Assembly (NCBI RefSeq): GCF_029968015.1
Contig: NZ_JASCIS010000010.1
Location: 124,001-188,000 of the forward strand
Direction of reading: 5' to 3'
Length of the DNA: 64,000 nt
DNA from: Streptomyces luteolus
GTDB lineage: Bacteria > Actinomycetota > Actinomycetes > Streptomycetales > Streptomycetaceae
Part shown: positions 46,960 through 55,772 of the stretch, piece after piece
Position numbering within the stretch: the stretch's first letter is position 1
Layout: each line of letters starts with the position of its first letter
Notes under the pieces: generated by a model
Told to the model about the DNA's origin: nothing
The model's database searches: none
What the model saw: the letters and a program-made list of their open reading frames with translations, nothing else
Made by a program: the position numbers and the translations under genes

Positions 46960-47934
46960 CCGCTCGTACGCATGCCACCCCAGCTGCAGCCGCGTCGTCA
47001 CGCCCGCCAATCCCATGAGGCCCTTCACGCGGCGCTGGACCGTGCGCAGGCCGAGGTCGAGCTGCTTGGCGACGCTGGCGTCGGTCAGGCCGGCCAGGAG
47101 CAGGGAGAGGATCTCCAGGTCCGTGCCGTCGGGTTCGCCCGGGCCGGTCTCCGTGACCGTGCCGCCCTCGCCCAGGCGCAGCGGCAGCGCCTGCTCCCAC
47201 ACCGCCTCGAAGAGGCCGGTCAGCGATTCGAGGAGCCCGCTCGCGTGCACGACAAGCGCGGCCGGTTCGGACGGGCGGCCGGCCGTACGGGACGTCAGCG
47301 GCACCATCGCGAGCTGACCGTCGGCCACCACCAGCTTCGTGGGGACCCGGTCGACGATCCGGACCTGCTCGTCCCGGCCGAGCGCCGCCGACATCTCCAG
47401 CAGTCCGTTCGGCAGCGAGAGCACGTCCCGCTCCACCACCACGCGGTACCGCACGCCGCGCTCCGCCGCCTGCTCCTCGGCATCGTTGTCAGTCCCGGCC
47501 ACGACGGCCGGGCGACCGGTGACCAGGGCGCACACCTCGCGGCTCGCGCCCAGCTGGAGTTGCAGGAAGCGCTGGGCGACGGCGCCCGCGCCGGTCACCA
47601 CCTCGACCAGGTCGTGCGCGCTGGGCTCGGTGGCCTGTGCGCGGTACTCCTCCGCGAGGAGGACCGCCGCCAGCTCCGCCTGCTCCAGCTCGTGCCGCTG
47701 CTGCGTGAGGAGCGCCCCGAGCGCCACCCCGGGCGGGGCCGCCACCCAGCGGCCGGCCCGCGCCGAGGACTGCGCCGCGAGCCCCTGCTGTTCGAGCCGG
47801 CGCACCGCCCGCTCCGTGTCGCTCTCCCCGAGCCCGATCCTGGCGGCGAGGTCGGCCACCTCGGCGGCACCGAGCGACACCAGCGCGCGGTACGCCGACT
47901 CCTGCACGTCGTCCAGACCTATGGCACCCAACAT
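46960..47934 (-). CDS. TrmB/LuxR-type regulator that has lost its natural stop
   Basis: Recognisable part about 325 residues: N-terminal TrmB-like winged helix (LDDVQESAYRALVSLGAAEVADLAARIGL), middle PLD-like ligand region, C-terminal LuxR-type helix-turn-helix (DLEILSLLLAGLTDASVAKQLDLGLRTVQRRVKGLM) ending QLGWHAYER at 46960. Relatives stop just after this. Here the frame stays open to 45625 (769 codons in total) through the DUF456 gene and antisense to ogt and alkA. The sequence right after YER, GCGGGGGTCCGGGGGCGGAG, is a copy of the dispersed repeat seen at 59651, which probably displaced the stop. Start ATG 47934. Confidence 0.75.
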
Positions 47935-47952
47935 GGGCCGCTGCCCCTCCCC

Positions 47953-48006
47953 ACTGCCGTAACTGCCGTAACTGCCGTAACTGCCGTAACTGCCGTAACT
48001 GCCGTA
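47953..48006. repeat. Six perfect 9-bp repeats upstream of the regulator
   Basis: ACTGCCGTA repeated six times exactly, ending 19 bp upstream of the regulator start codon, i.e. in its promoter or 5' leader. It is followed by the palindrome ACGACCGGTCGT (48007-48018) and a second ACGACG copy. Perfect short repeats mutate by slippage and could vary expression. Confidence 0.9.
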
Positions 48007-48018
48007 CGACGACCGGTC

Positions 48019-48507
48019 GTACGACGATCGGCCGCTCGGTCACCCCTGAGCCGGGCCCCGCGAAAGGGTTCCGGCGCTGCTCGGCGGCGCGCCCCCCCCC
48101 GCGTGGCGGAAACCGGCCACGGCGCAAACCCGCCGCCCAACATCATCCCCGTACCCCCCACCTCTCTGCCAAGGTGTCGCCACCGGTTGCCGGAGCCGGG
48201 GGCGGCTCCAAGGAGCGCAGGCCAGGGGGGTGTCCGGCAGAAACCGGCGGCGTGTGTGGCCCGCCCGCCGCGATCCGGGCGCATCCGTGCCCCCGGGTCT
48301 CACCGTGCGGCGGCGCGCGGCCACCACGACCGACCGGCCCGCCGGGCGTCCTTCCCGTGGGGGGTGGGGCCGCCCGGCGGGTCTCTTTCGTACGCATGTG
48401 CCCCATGGCGTACGGGAGTTGACCCGGACCGTCGGATCGGTGCCCGCCGCGGCGGTATTTCCGTCAAGCGCCGTTTTCGGGGCGCCCGTCCTGTGGACAA
48501 TAAGGGC
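48019..48507. other. Non-coding gap, no gene recognised
   Basis: About 490 bp upstream of the PP2C-like gene. It holds a homopolymer CCCCCCCCC at 48092 and GC-rich stretches (CCCCACGGGAAGG, GGGGTGGGGCCGCCCGGCGGG). ORFs present lack ribosome sites and family likeness. A run GAGTTGACCCGGACCGTCGG at 48416 contains a TTGACC that could be a -35, giving a promoter for the downstream gene. Confidence 0.5.
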
Positions 48508-50037
48508 ATGAGCCAGCAGGGGGACAGGCAGAGAGGCAACTCCGGCCAGGGCGACGACTGGTGGGGTCAGCTGTACGACGAGGCCACCGAGGACACCGGT
48601 CCCGCCCCGGCCCCGGACACCCTGGACGACCGCTTCGCCTCCGCCACGGACACGCTCGGCGGCGGTAGGGAGCGGCTGACCTCGCACCCGTCCGACGGGA
48701 CCGGCACGGCACGTCCCGCACCCGCATCCGCATCCGCATCCGCACCCGCATCCGCACCCGCATCCGCACCCGCACCCGGCGCGGCGGGCGCCCTCGCGCC
48801 AAGGCCGCCCGCCGCCGACGCCGTGCCGTACGCGCCGCTGCGCGCCCCGTGGGAACCCCCGGCGGACCCCGCGGCGGGCCCGGCGCCCGCGCCCGTGCCG
48901 ACCACGTTCGGCCCGGCCCGCCGCGACACCGAACCGTCTCCCGAACCTCCGGCGATCCCGGGCCCGGGCCTGGAAGACCACCCGGACCCGGACACACCCG
49001 CCGCCCCTCCCGCCATCGGCGTCCCCGCCGCCCGTACCGCGCCCGATGCCGCCGTACGGCCGGGAGTCGCGTACGTCGGGGACGGGCCGCCGACGTACGA
49101 GGCCGACCCCACCGCGCTGCCGCCCGCCGACCCCGACGCCCTCGCCGGGCTCGTCGCGGACACCGTGCTCGACGGCGCCCGGTACGGCACGTGCACGCTG
49201 CGCGCCGCGTCCGTACGCGGCGACTCCGCCCGCTACCGCGGCGAGCCGCGCCGCGACGCCCTGCTCACGGCCCGCTTCGGCAGCGGCGACGGCGGGCTCG
49301 TCCTCGTCGCCCTCGCCACCGGCGCCCGTACCGCGCCCGCCGCGCACCTCGCCGCCGCCGACGCCTGCCAGTGGATCGGCCGCGCCGTGGGCCGCAGCCA
49401 CGCCCGGCTCGCCGACGACATCCGCGCGGGCCGCCGCGGCGACCTCAAGTCCGGGCTGCACCGGCTCACCGCCCGCAGCCTCGGCAAGCTCCGCGCGGCC
49501 GCCGCCGAACAGGGCCTTGAGCCCGAGGAGTACAGCGCGACGACGCTGCGCTGTCTGCTCGTACCGGCCGATCCCGAGTGCCGCACGCGGGTGTACTTCG
49601 GCGTTGGCGGAGGCGGCCTCTTCCGGCTCAGGGACGGGTCCTGGACGGACATCGAGCCGCAGGTCACGGAGGTGGTCGGGGAAGCGGTGGTCGGCTTCGG
49701 CTCGCTGCGGTCCGCGCCCGAGGAGTCCGCGGAGGGGGACCGGCTCACCATGGACCTCGGCATCGCGACACCGCCGAGCCCGTACCAGCGGGCGGTACGT
49801 CCGGCGCCCGAGCCCTTCCGCTTCCGGGCCTCCGTGGCCCGCCCCGGAGACCGGCTGCTGCTGTGCAGCGGGGGCCTCGCGGAACCCCTGCGCGGGGAGC
49901 CCGCCCTCGCCGCGCACCTCCTCCACCACTGGTCCGCCCCCGAGCCGCCCGGGCTCACGGAGTTCCTCGCGGACGTACAGGTCCGGGCAAAGGGGTACGC
50001 GGACGACCGCACGGCCTGCGGGTTGTGGGAGGCCTGA
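48508..50037 (+). CDS. PP2C-like phosphatase-domain protein with long disordered N-terminus
   Basis: 509 residues. The first 210 are disordered, rich in Pro/Ala with a PASASASAPASAPASAPA repeat encoded by 6-bp units at 48718-48779. The C-terminal half resembles a degenerate PP2C domain: ARFGSGDGGLVLVALATGART, AADACQWIGRAVGRSHARL, TTLRCLLVPADPECRTRVYFGVGGGGLFRLRDG and RPGDRLLLCSGGLAEPL. The metal-binding Asp pattern (DG near the start, DD at end, KGYADDRTACGLW) is partly present, so catalytic activity is uncertain. Streptomyces has many such signalling proteins. ATG 48508. Confidence 0.75.
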   Translation: MSQQGDRQRGNSGQGDDWWGQLYDEATEDTGPAPAPDTLDDRFASATDTLGGGRERLTSHPSDGTGTARPAPASASASAPASAPASAPAPGAAGALAPRPPAADAVPYAPLRAPWEPPADPAAGPAPAPVPTTFGPARRDTEPSPEPPAIPGPGLEDHPDPDTPAAPPAIGVPAARTAPDAAVRPGVAYVGDGPPTYEADPTALPPADPDALAGLVADTVLDGARYGTCTLRAASVRGDSARYRGEPRRDALLTARFGSGDGGLVLVALATGARTAPAAHLAAADACQWIGRAVGRSHARLADDIRAGRRGDLKSGLHRLTARSLGKLRAAAAEQGLEPEEYSATTLRCLLVPADPECRTRVYFGVGGGGLFRLRDGSWTDIEPQVTEVVGEAVVGFGSLRSAPEESAEGDRLTMDLGIATPPSPYQRAVRPAPEPFRFRASVARPGDRLLLCSGGLAEPLRGEPALAAHLLHHWSAPEPPGLTEFLADVQVRAKGYADDRTACGLWEA

Positions 50038-50041
50038 ACTG

Positions 50042-50175
50042 TCCTCAATCGCCGGAGGGGCTCAAAATTGAGCCCAGACCGGCAAAAATCAGCCCCTCCG
50101 GCGCTTGAGGAGCGGGGTCCGGGGCGGAGCCCCGAAGCTGCCGCAGGCTATCGGGAAGGGGCGGGGAGGGGACTA
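50042..50175. repeat. Dispersed palindromic repeat, degenerate copy
   Basis: Outer stem CTCAATCGCCGGAGGGGCT / AGCCCCTCCGGCGCTTGAG around a rearranged centre, then GGGGTCCGGGGCGGAGCCCC and ATCGGGAAGGGGCGGGGAGGGG, all modules of the 13485 and 59455 copies. Lies between the PP2C-like and poxB-like genes. Confidence 0.85.
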
Positions 50176-50239
50176 CAACAGGCGCGCCCCCGCCCACCGT
50201 GAGTGGATGAACGCACCAGCCACGCAGAAAGGTGCACCC

Positions 50240-51982
50240 ATGCCCAAGCAGAACGTCGCCGAGCAGTTCGTCGACATCCTCGTCCGCGCGGGCGTGCGGC
50301 GCCTGTACGGAGTCGTCGGGGACAGCCTCAACCCGGTCGTCGACGCCATCCGCCGCACCGGCGACATCGACTGGGTCCAGGTGCGGCACGAGGAGACCGC
50401 CGCCTTCGCCGCGGGCGCGGAAGCCCAGATCACCGGCAAGCTCGCCGCCTGCGCGGGCTCCTGCGGCCCCGGCAACCTGCACCTCATCAACGGCCTGTAC
50501 GACGCGCACCGCTCCATGGCCCCGGTCCTCGCCCTCGCCTCGCAGATCCCGTCGAGCGAGATCGGCCTCAGCTTCTTCCAGGAGACCCACCCCGACCGGC
50601 TGTTCCGCGAGTGCAGCCACTACAGCGAGCTGATCTCCAGCCCGAAGCAGATGCCCCGGCTGCTGCAGACCGCGATCCAGCACGCCGTCGGCCAGGGCGG
50701 CGTCAGCGTCGTGGCGCTCCCGGGCGACGTGGCGTCCGAGCCCGCCCCGGAGAAGGCCCCCGAGCAGGCCCTCGTCACCGAGCGGCCCAGCGTGCGCCCT
50801 GGTGATTCGGAGATCGACAAGCTGGTCGACCTGATCGACGAGGCCGACCGCATCACCCTCTTCTGCGGCAGCGGTACCGCCGGCGCGCACCAGGAGGTCA
50901 TGGAGTTCGCCGAGGCCGTCAAGTCCCCGGTGGGGCACGCGCTGCGCGGCAAGGAGTGGATCCAGTACGACAACCCGTACGACGTCGGCATGAGCGGACT
51001 GCTCGGCTACGGTGCCGCGTACGAGGCCACCCACGAGTGCGATCTGCTGATCCTGCTCGGCACGGACTTCCCGTACAACGCGTTCCTGCCCGACGACGTG
51101 AAGATCGTCCAGGTCGATGTGCGCCCCCAGCACCTCGGCCGGCGCTCGAAGCTGGACCTCGCGGTGTGGGGCGACGTACGCGAGACGCTGCGCTGTCTGA
51201 CACCCCGGGTGAGGCCGAAGTCGGACCGGCGGTTCCTCGACAAGATGCTGAAGAAGCACGCCGAGGCGCTGGAGGGGGTCGTCAAGGCGTACACCCGCAA
51301 GGTCGAGAAGCACGTCCCGATCCACCCCGAGTACGTGGCGTCCGTCCTGGACGAACTGGCCGACGACGACGCGGTGTTCACCGTCGACACCGGCATGTGC
51401 AATGTGTGGGCGGCCCGCTATCTCTCGCCCAACGGGAAGCGCCGCGTCATCGGCTCGTTCTCGCACGGCTCGATGGCGAACGCGCTGCCGCAGGCCATCG
51501 GCGCCCAGTTCGTGGACCGCGGCCGGCAGGTCGTGTCGATGTCCGGCGACGGCGGCTTCTCGATGCTGATGGGCGACTTCCTCACCCTCGTCCAGCACGA
51601 CCTGCCGGTGAAGGTCGTGCTGTTCAACAACTCCTCGCTCGGCATGGTCGAGTTGGAGATGCTGGTGGCCGGACTCCCCTCGTACGGCACCGGGAACAAC
51701 AACCCGGACTTCGCGGCCGTGGCGCGGGCCTGCGGGGCGTACGGCGTACGGGTGGAGAAGCCCAAGCAGCTCGCGGGCGCGCTGAAGGACGCCTTCAGGC
51801 ACAAGGGTCCGGCGCTGGTGGATGTGGTGACCGATCCCAACGCGCTGTCGATCCCGCCGAAGATCAGCGCCGAGATGGTGACGGGGTTCGCCCTCTCGGC
51901 GAGCAAGATCGTGCTCGACGGCGGAGTGGGGCGGATGCTGCAGATGGCACGGTCCAACCTGCGCAACGTACCGCGTCTTTAG
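50240..51982 (+). CDS. poxB: Pyruvate:quinone oxidoreductase-type ThDP enzyme (PoxB-like)
   Basis: 580 residues, close to E. coli PoxB (572). N-terminal PYR domain with GVRRLYGVVGDSLNPVVDAI and the activating Glu in VRHEETAAFAAGAEAQ; FAD-binding middle domain with GLLGYGAAYEATHECDLLILLGTDFPY; C-terminal PP domain with ThDP motif GDGGFSMLMGDFLTLVQHD followed by LPVKVVLFNNSSL. Oxidises pyruvate to acetate and CO2, feeding electrons to the menaquinone pool. ATG 50240 with AAAGG at 8 nt; an ATG at 50207 would add 11 residues. Confidence 0.92.
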   Translation: MPKQNVAEQFVDILVRAGVRRLYGVVGDSLNPVVDAIRRTGDIDWVQVRHEETAAFAAGAEAQITGKLAACAGSCGPGNLHLINGLYDAHRSMAPVLALASQIPSSEIGLSFFQETHPDRLFRECSHYSELISSPKQMPRLLQTAIQHAVGQGGVSVVALPGDVASEPAPEKAPEQALVTERPSVRPGDSEIDKLVDLIDEADRITLFCGSGTAGAHQEVMEFAEAVKSPVGHALRGKEWIQYDNPYDVGMSGLLGYGAAYEATHECDLLILLGTDFPYNAFLPDDVKIVQVDVRPQHLGRRSKLDLAVWGDVRETLRCLTPRVRPKSDRRFLDKMLKKHAEALEGVVKAYTRKVEKHVPIHPEYVASVLDELADDDAVFTVDTGMCNVWAARYLSPNGKRRVIGSFSHGSMANALPQAIGAQFVDRGRQVVSMSGDGGFSMLMGDFLTLVQHDLPVKVVLFNNSSLGMVELEMLVAGLPSYGTGNNNPDFAAVARACGAYGVRVEKPKQLAGALKDAFRHKGPALVDVVTDPNALSIPPKISAEMVTGFALSASKIVLDGGVGRMLQMARSNLRNVPRL

Positions 51983-52108
51983 GCCCCCGCCACAGTGCGG
52001 GGAATCGACAGGCGTGCCGCTTTCCGGGCGGGGGCATGCATCACCGTGTACGTGTTCGACGTGAGATGTCCATGAAGGGGAAGAGCCGACAGCCTACGGG
52101 CGGGGGTC

Positions 52109-52555
52109 ATGACAAGCCACGCACAAGAAAGCACGGTCGGGCCAGGGAGCAGCGCCACGGCGGTGGGGGATCCGGCGCGGCTGCACCGCAGACTGGGGCG
52201 CGCGGACCTGCGGGAGGTGTCCGAAGTCCGGCGCGCGCTGCGGGAGTTGCTGCTGCACTGGGGCAAGCCGGAGCGCACGGACGTGGCCGAGCTGCTCACC
52301 AGCGAGATCGTCACCAACGCACTGGTGCACACCGACGACGACGCGGTCCTGACCGCCACGGTGCGCGCGCACCGGCTGCGGGTCGAGGTCAGGGACTTCG
52401 TCAGGAACAGGCCGACACCGCGGGTACCGCACGCCGACGACGGTACGGGCGGCAGAGGCCTGCTCCTCGTCCAGTCACTGGCCGACTCCTGGGGCGTGCG
52501 CACCCAGGACGGCGGAAAGGCGGTGTGGTTCGAGCTGGACGGAGGGCTCGCCTGA
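52109..52555 (+). CDS. ATP-binding (HATPase_c, RsbW/SpoIIAB-like) regulatory protein
   Basis: 148 residues. GHKL fold: N-box LLTSEIVTNALVHTDDD, G1 VEVRDF, G2 GTGGRGLLLVQSLADSWGV. Streptomyces has dozens of such stand-alone kinase-like proteins, many acting as anti-sigma factors. No cognate anti-anti-sigma or sigma gene is adjacent, so the target is unknown. ATG 52109 with CGGGGG upstream. Confidence 0.88.
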   Translation: MTSHAQESTVGPGSSATAVGDPARLHRRLGRADLREVSEVRRALRELLLHWGKPERTDVAELLTSEIVTNALVHTDDDAVLTATVRAHRLRVEVRDFVRNRPTPRVPHADDGTGGRGLLLVQSLADSWGVRTQDGGKAVWFELDGGLA

Positions 52556-52593
52556 ACCCTCCGCCCACGCAAGGATGAGACCCGCGCGCACAC

Positions 52594-53742
52594 TCAACCG
52601 AACTGCTGCTCCAGGTCCTTGAGCTTCTGCTCAAGGGAGTCGAGGCGCGGCAGCGTCTGCGCGTCGTCCTCCACGGTGAGGTCGGCGGGCTCCGCGGCCG
52701 CGCCCGCCTCAGCCCCGTTCACCGCCTGCATCGAGGGTCTGGATCGTACGGGCAGCTGTTCCGCCGCTATGGCAGGGTCCGGGCCGCCCGCCTGCCCGCT
52801 CTGCGTGCTCTGGCCGACCCGCTCGCCCGAGCCCGCCGCCACCGCGGGCGGCTGGCTCTGCGCGGGGAGCACGGCCTGCGGGGTCTGGCCGGTGAGCGCG
52901 GCGGCCTGGGGCTGCGGCTCGCGGGTGTCGAGCCGGCCGATCTTGCCCGTCAGGGTCCGCTGGCCCCGGCTGACCGCCTTGAGGTGGGCCCGCTCCAGCT
53001 TCTCCTGCTCGCGCCGGTGCTGCCGGTTCTCCGTCTTCTGCTTGCGCTCGTCCCGCACTTCCTCGACCGCCTCGTCCAGGCTGCGTACGCCCTCAAGGAG
53101 CATCAGCGACCACGCGCCGAAGGTCTCGCGCGGCGCACGCAGCCAGCGCACCACCCGGATCTGCGGCAACGGCCTTGGTACGAGGCCCTGTTCGCGCAGG
53201 GCGGCCCGGCGGGTCTGCTTCAGGGCACGGTCGAAGAGGACCGCCGCGCTGAGCGACATGCCGGCGAAGAACTGCGGGGCGCCGTCGTGACCGAGGCCGC
53301 GCGGGGCGTGCACCCAGTTGAACCAGGCCGCGGCGCCCGCGAACGTCCACACGAGCAGGCGCGAGCCGAGCGCCGCGTCCCCGTGGCTGGCCTCGCGCAC
53401 CGCGAGCACCGAGCAGAACATCGCGGCACCGTCCAGGCCGAACGGCACCAGGTACTCCCAGCCCCCGGAGAGGCTGAGGTTCTGCCGTCCGAAGCCCACG
53501 AGCCCGTGGAACGACAGGGCCGCGGCCACCGCCGCACAGCAGAAGAGGAGTACGTACGAGGCCGTTCCGTACACGGCCTCCTTGCGCCGACGGCGCTCTT
53601 CGCTGCGTTCCCAGGAGTCCTCGGCGGCCGCCTTCTCCCCGGCCCGCTTCCCGCGTGCGACCACCGCCAACGCCGCGAGCAGGCCCAGGAGCAGCACGCC
53701 GCCGGGAAGCAGCCAGTCCAGCGATATGTCGGTCATTCTCAT
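52594..53742 (-). CDS. DUF2637-family membrane protein with coiled-coil tail
   Basis: 382 residues. N-terminal helix LDWLLPGGVLLLGLLAALAVV, then a DUF2637 membrane region (TASYVLLFCCAAVAAALSFHGLVGFG, LVPFGLDGAAMFCSVLAVREASHGD, LLVWTFAGAAAWFNWVHAP). The C-terminal third is charged and Gln/Pro-rich and ends with a coiled coil LPRLDSLEQKLKDLEQQFG. Related to Spd-type proteins of Streptomyces plasmids, but here chromosomal and alone. ATG 53742 chosen for AAGGGA 6 nt upstream. Function unknown. Confidence 0.85.
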   Translation of the reverse strand: MRMTDISLDWLLPGGVLLLGLLAALAVVARGKRAGEKAAAEDSWERSEERRRRKEAVYGTASYVLLFCCAAVAAALSFHGLVGFGRQNLSLSGGWEYLVPFGLDGAAMFCSVLAVREASHGDAALGSRLLVWTFAGAAAWFNWVHAPRGLGHDGAPQFFAGMSLSAAVLFDRALKQTRRAALREQGLVPRPLPQIRVVRWLRAPRETFGAWSLMLLEGVRSLDEAVEEVRDERKQKTENRQHRREQEKLERAHLKAVSRGQRTLTGKIGRLDTREPQPQAAALTGQTPQAVLPAQSQPPAVAAGSGERVGQSTQSGQAGGPDPAIAAEQLPVRSRPSMQAVNGAEAGAAAEPADLTVEDDAQTLPRLDSLEQKLKDLEQQFG

Positions 53743-54067
53743 CTGGGGTCCCTTGCGTCGCATCAGCGCGTTTCGGCGCCATATTGGCTCAACCGGAAAG
53801 TCGCCCAAGCGCTTTCGGGGCAAGAGGGGGAAATGAGGCCGCGGCACGGCGCGGATGGGGGACACGTCCTCGAACTGGCCGTCGAGCGTGCCGAGTTGAG
53901 TTCGAAGAGTCAGGTGTGCCGGGGCGGGTGCGAAGGGTGTCGCCGGAGGGTGCGGCGCCGTCGTCCAGCCGGACCGCCCGACCGCCAGGCGCGCCTTGAT
54001 CGACTCGCGGCGCCGCGGGCCCAGTACTACCGTCGATGGGGTGAGCGCTCCCGTTCACCGCTGACGT
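53743..54067. other. Non-coding divergent gap
   Basis: About 325 bp between the DUF2637 gene and the tandem repeat before the MFS gene. GC-rich, no ORF with ribosome site or family match, no regulator gene beside the exporter. Confidence 0.5.
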
Positions 54068-54068
54068 C

Positions 54069-54157
54069 GAGCTGCAAACAACCCCTGAGCTGCAAGCAAT
54101 CCCTGAGCTGCAAGCAATCCCCGAGCAGCAAGCAATCCCCGAGCAGCAAGCAATCCG
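54069..54157 (+). repeat. 18-bp tandem repeats abutting the MFS start codon
   Basis: Five copies of a unit close to GAGCTGCAAGCAATCCCT (the first degenerate, the last two with GAGCAGCAAGCAATCCCC) run right up to the ATG at 54158. They occupy the ribosome-binding region; no Shine-Dalgarno is visible. Two in-frame TGA codons within the array bar an upstream start. Copy number could influence translation of the exporter. Confidence 0.85.
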
Positions 54158-55720
54158 ATGGCGGACTCCGACTCCACACCCGTGCGGACGGCTGCCGAAT
54201 CCCCGGAGCGGGGCCGCGGCGGTGGTGTCGCACTCCTCGTCATCGCCTCGTGTCAGCTGATGGTGGTCCTCGACATCACCATCGTGAACATCGCCCTCCC
54301 GCACATTCAGACCTCGCTGGACTTCTCCACCGAGAACCTGTCCTGGGTGGTCAGCGCCTACACCCTGACCTTCGGCGGTCTGCTGCTCCTCGGCGGGCGG
54401 CTCGGCGACATTCTGGGCCGCCGGAGAGTCTTCACCACCGGCATCCTGATCTTCGTCCTCGCCTCGCTGCTCGGCGGCCTCTCGCAGGAGTCCTGGCAAC
54501 TGCTCGCGGCGCGCTCGCTGCAGGGCGTCGGCGGTGCCATCGCCTCCCCGACCGCGCTCGCCCTGATCACCACGACGTTCCGCGAAGGCCCTGAGCGGAA
54601 CCGGGCGTTCGGCGTCTTCGCCGCCGTCTCGGCGGGTGGCAGCGCGATCGGTCTGCTCGCGGGCGGAATGCTCGTGGAGTGGCTCGACTGGCGCTGGGTC
54701 CTCTTCGTCAACGTGCCCATCGGCCTGCTGATCGCGCTGGGGACGCCCCGCCACATCCGGGAGTCCGAACGGCACCCGGGCCACTTCGACCTCCTCGGCG
54801 CGCTCACCTCCACCGCGGGCATGGTGTCGCTCGTCTACGGCTTCATCCGCGCCGCCTCGGACGGCTGGCGCGACGGGGTGACCCTCGCGGCCTTCGGCGT
54901 GGCTGTCGCACTCCTCGCCGTGTTCCTCGCGATCGAACGTCGGTCGAAGCAGCCGATCACGCCCCTGTGGATGTTCCGCGACCGCAACCGCGCGGGCACG
55001 TACGGGATGATGCTGAGCCTGGCCGCGGCGATGTTCGGGATGTTCTTCTTCCTGACCCTCTTCGTGCAGAACGTGCTGCACTTCAGCCCGCTACGGGCCG
55101 GTCTCGCCTTCCTGCCGGTGAGCGCGATCATCGCGATGGGCGCGGGACTCGCCTCCCAGTTGCTGCCCAGATGGGGGCCGAAGCCCTTCATGGTCGCGGG
55201 CGCGACCCTGGCGGCGGTGGGGTTCGGCTGGCTCACGCTGACCGACGTCGACAGCACCTACGCGGGGAGCCTGCTCGGCCCCATGCTGGTCTTCGGCTTC
55301 GGCATGGGGATGCAGTTCGTGTCGCTGACGCTGATGGCGGTGTCGGGTGTGGCACCGCAGGAGGCGGGAGCCGCCTCCGGAGTCCTCAACGCCACCCAGC
55401 AGGTGGGCGGTTCGCTCGGCCTGTCCATCCTGGTCACGGTCTTCGGTACGGCCAGCCGCAACGAGGCCGCAGATCAGATCCCCCGGTTCATGGCGGAGGC
55501 GAGCCCGGCCCAGCGGCTCGCGTTCGAGAGGACCGGGGACCTCCCGGCGCCCTGGGGCGACCGCGTCCTCGCGGCGGGTGTCTCCAGCGCGTTCATCGTC
55601 GCCGCCGTCCTCGCGGTCCTCGCCGCCCTGATCGCCCTCCTGGTCATCCAGGTACGAGCCGGCGACCTGGAACGCCTCCAGGGCAACGGTGGCACGCCGT
55701 TCGGTTCGTCGGGGAAGTGA
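54158..55720 (+). CDS. DHA2-type (14-helix) MFS multidrug exporter
   Basis: 520 residues, EmrB/QacA type. Motif LDITIVNIALPHIQTSLDFS in helix 1, motif A GGRLGDILGRRRVF after helix 2, motif C-like GSAIGLLAGGMLVEWLDWRW, and VLNATQQVGGSLGLSIL late. Proton-driven export of drugs or metabolites across the membrane. No adjacent TetR regulator. ATG 54158 lies right after the repeat array, without a clear ribosome site. Confidence 0.93.
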   Translation: MADSDSTPVRTAAESPERGRGGGVALLVIASCQLMVVLDITIVNIALPHIQTSLDFSTENLSWVVSAYTLTFGGLLLLGGRLGDILGRRRVFTTGILIFVLASLLGGLSQESWQLLAARSLQGVGGAIASPTALALITTTFREGPERNRAFGVFAAVSAGGSAIGLLAGGMLVEWLDWRWVLFVNVPIGLLIALGTPRHIRESERHPGHFDLLGALTSTAGMVSLVYGFIRAASDGWRDGVTLAAFGVAVALLAVFLAIERRSKQPITPLWMFRDRNRAGTYGMMLSLAAAMFGMFFFLTLFVQNVLHFSPLRAGLAFLPVSAIIAMGAGLASQLLPRWGPKPFMVAGATLAAVGFGWLTLTDVDSTYAGSLLGPMLVFGFGMGMQFVSLTLMAVSGVAPQEAGAASGVLNATQQVGGSLGLSILVTVFGTASRNEAADQIPRFMAEASPAQRLAFERTGDLPAPWGDRVLAAGVSSAFIVAAVLAVLAALIALLVIQVRAGDLERLQGNGGTPFGSSGK

Positions 55721-55772
55721 GAGCACACGCGGCCCCGGCGATCACCGGTGATGCCGCCGCGGGTCCGCTCGG

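Noticed and set aside
45625..46960. 445-codon continuation of the TrmB/LuxR-type regulator
   Set aside because: Composition is Gly/Arg/Pro run-on, it overlaps three well-supported genes and has no family likeness; kept only as evidence of a lost stop.
52036..52578. Plus-strand ORF starting MHHRVRVRRE with a G-rich upstream run
   Set aside because: Runs out of frame through the HATPase-fold gene; arginine-rich shadow composition. I considered a leader peptide but see no conserved pattern.
52594..53742. Integrated plasmid or ICE signalled by the DUF2637 (Spd-like) gene
   Set aside because: No integrase, att site, replication or transfer gene in the neighbourhood.
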